A DNA stretch of 64,000 nucleotides from Conus ventricosus (taxonomy: Eukaryota; Mollusca; Gastropoda; Neogastropoda; Conidae): NCBI GenBank assembly GCA_018398815.1, contig CM031610.1:31123435-31187434 (forward strand). Direction: 5' to 3'. The position numbers and the translations under genes were made by a program. The stretch's first letter is position 1. The number at the start of each line of letters is the position of its first letter. The notes below the pieces were generated by a model. That model saw only the letters and a list, made by a program, of their open reading frames with translations. It was not told where the DNA came from and did not search any database. Below, piece by piece: positions 61,868 through 64,000 of the stretch.

Positions 61868-62217
61868 ATGCAAAGGTAATAAGAATGAGCTCCTTTTCTT
61901 TCCCGATCACCTGCTTTATTTTTTGCTTCACCTTTTCTTAACTCTTCTTTATCTCTCTGTCTCTTTCCGTATCTCAAGAAATGCCAAAGCCGTTTTAAGC
62001 ATGAATCCAAACAGAAGTAACAAGAATTTCAAACAGGGGAGAAGGATGCGGTGATTCAGTAGAGTGAGTTGAAGAGTAGAAAGGGGCGAAACTCTTTTTT
62101 TTCTTCTTCTTTTTTTTTTTTTAACTCTCATTCATTTCGTTTATTATCGACACCACTGCATGCGCTACCTACCTCCTTATGTGTGATTGCATTTAAAACA
62201 CCGCTAAGAAATGCCGG

Positions 62218-62251
62218 CAGTGTGTGTATGTGTGTGTGTGTGTGTGTGTGT
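62218..62251. repeat. (GT)n microsatellite
   Basis: GT run of about 34 bp with one AT interruption. Confidence 0.95.
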
Positions 62252-62390
62252 GATATTTCCCACCTCATTTCTCGAAGCATCCGCCATATATTTGTGCTGT
62301 CTTCGAAGAAGCTGACAGTGAGAGAGAACATGAGCAGAGAATGGAGAAAGCGAAAGACGGTTATCGTAGAACAAACAGACGATGCTTGCC

Positions 62391-62393
<3 letters not shown>

Positions 62394-62433
<40 letters not shown>

Positions 62434-62435
62434 CT

Positions 62436-62475
<40 letters not shown>

Positions 62476-62476
62476 C
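62394..62476. repeat. Compound (CT)n-(GT)n microsatellite
   Basis: A CT tract at 62394-62439 directly joined to GT at 62440-62476. Confidence 0.95.
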
Positions 62477-64000
62477 GAGTAAGGATGAAGAAGAGGTCGT
62501 CTAGGGATAGAATCGGAATGTGTTCCCCACTAAAATCAGAGAGAAGTTTTTATTTAGAAATTCACCTTCATCTTCATCCTTGTCTTCTATTTGTGCTAAT
62601 CAATGAAAGATTTTTTCCCCCTCGGGACGGTTGAAAGTAGGCCTACTCAAGAACAATTCAGATGTAATTCACCTTTATCTTATGCACTTACAAGTACTTG
62701 TGCTCACAGTAACAGACAGACATAGAAAGGGATTCAGACACGAAATGATATGTGAACAACAACCAGACTGACACGCGTTAAGTGCAGTGTCACACACACA
62801 CATAACTTCACTGTTGTATACAAGACTGGAACATACGAAGTATTCACAACTTTCATGACATTAGCCTGTCTTCAGGCTGACCCTCCCCTTCCCCACCCCC
62901 CCCCCCCCACCCCCTCCCATCCCCACTTCATCTCATCGGAAAGAAAGGGAATGTCTTGTTGATCTGAGCTGGAGTCTGAGCTGGGTACTCGAGAACTCAG
63001 TTTGTGTCGGCGTTGCCCAAGGGGAAGGAGGGGGGGGGGGGGGTGGGGTGGAGACAGCGCCACAGATCTCACTCCTGTTTATTGACGTCACCCACATGGC
63101 CACGTACTAGCATGGACTCTTTGTTCCTGTGCTGGGCCAGCTGTCGTGGATGATAGTGACCCAGGGTCTGTGTGGAGGAGGTTACAGAACCTGATTTGTA
63201 GATGACTGGCTAGGATTCCAGTTTGAAGGGTCCTTACGTTTGCCTCCGGAACTTTCAGGAAAGGCGTGAAGTCTCAGCCAGCGTGAGACTTAACATAAAT
63301 GTGTATCACCTTTAATCATATGTCTCCACTTTAGTTTCCTCACTCAAGTTTGGATTTAAAGCACGTGGTGTGAGACTGTAAGAAACTTCAAAAGAATTAA
63401 AGGGGAAATAACTGCTCAAAATAGTCAGTTACTCAGGTGGTGTAATAAAGGTACTGGAATACACATAGTCCAGGTACACGTGTTAATTAGTCACCTAGTT
63501 CAAAGTGTTTAAACAACCAACAGAAATCAGAAATCATCTGAACAGATGTTTACCAACCACTGGCATAAAATTATCCTGTTCCAATACATGAAGCATAAAC
63601 ACAAACCAATGCATAGTCCCAAGACATAGACACTAGATTCATTTAACTTTTCTTCTGGGACAATCAGTGAAACTTGGACACAGGATCTCAGAGTAGGAGA
63701 GACATTGCCCCTGTCCTGCATATACCGGCGTTGAGTCCTATTACGCTCTGGAAATGCCTGTTTGTCAGTCTCGTGGCCTTGGTGGGCCAGAGAGTGTGTG
63801 TGGGGCTTGATCTCCCCTTTTGAAAGGTGTCGCTAACGATCGTGTTTCTGATGTCTGTCTGATTGACAGGTTGTCAGAGTAACATGACAGCCAATGGAAT
63901 TGTTTTATGCAATGGGAGTTAGTCATCTGAAAGGAGACGGACGCTTCTCAACACGTGCGGTGAGATGTACGCCGTGTGGAGGAAAGATGACAGTCTCTTA
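62477..64000. other. Non-coding stretch to the window edge
   Basis: No gene recognised. It has C and G runs at 62897-62909 and 63031-63043, a second palindromic CRE TGACGTCA at 63083-63090 and an E-box CACGTG at 63952-63957 near the right edge. Confidence 0.5.

Overview
This is a stretch of animal nuclear DNA from a bilaterian invertebrate, most likely a mollusc (inference). It has widely spaced GT-AG exons, many di- and tetranucleotide microsatellites, and a mixed load of DNA transposons, Penelope-like, non-LTR and SINE elements. Two host genes are recognisable. On the + strand (about 0.8-18.3 kb) are exons of a RIM-binding-protein-like synaptic scaffold: the last fibronectin type III (FN3) domain, a long Ser/Arg-rich linker, and the lead-in to the second SH3 domain. 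On the - strand (44.4-49.3 kb) are four well-phased exons of a CCDC28 homologue, including its start codon. The SH3 exons of the first gene and the last coding exon of CCDC28 were not found.

Layout: 0-0.25 kb, 34-bp satellite and a retroelement tail; 0.8-5.9 kb, RIM-BP-like exons; 6.75-10.44 kb, a DNA transposon with inverted ends and a Mutator-like transposase, sitting in a RIM-BP-like intron; 10.7-18.3 kb, small exons, a degenerate SINE and minisatellites; 19.2-20 kb, a 30-bp minisatellite; 24.0-24.5 kb, a MITE with TTA target duplications; 25.1-26.2 kb, a Penelope-like RT plus GIY-YIG fragment (-); 26.8-28.0 kb, a non-LTR fragment split by a second retroelement with an 11-bp target duplication; 28-44 kb, AT-rich DNA with several minisatellites and hammerhead-like motifs; 44.4-49.3 kb, CCDC28; 49.9-53.1 kb, a nearly full-length non-LTR element with N-terminal zinc finger, RT and restriction-like endonuclease; 53.16-53.45 kb, a tRNA-derived SINE; 54.1-55.05 kb, a second RT fragment (-); 55-64 kb, no gene recognised, but a very dense block of GT, GA and CG-rich simple repeats and homopolymers.

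Nearly every long coding block, host or transposon, is broken by single-base frame slips, while premature stop codons by substitution are almost absent. The simplest reading is residual indel error in a long-read assembly, so most broken genes here should not be taken as pseudogenes without checking. All family assignments were made by eye from translated sequence; no database search was run.
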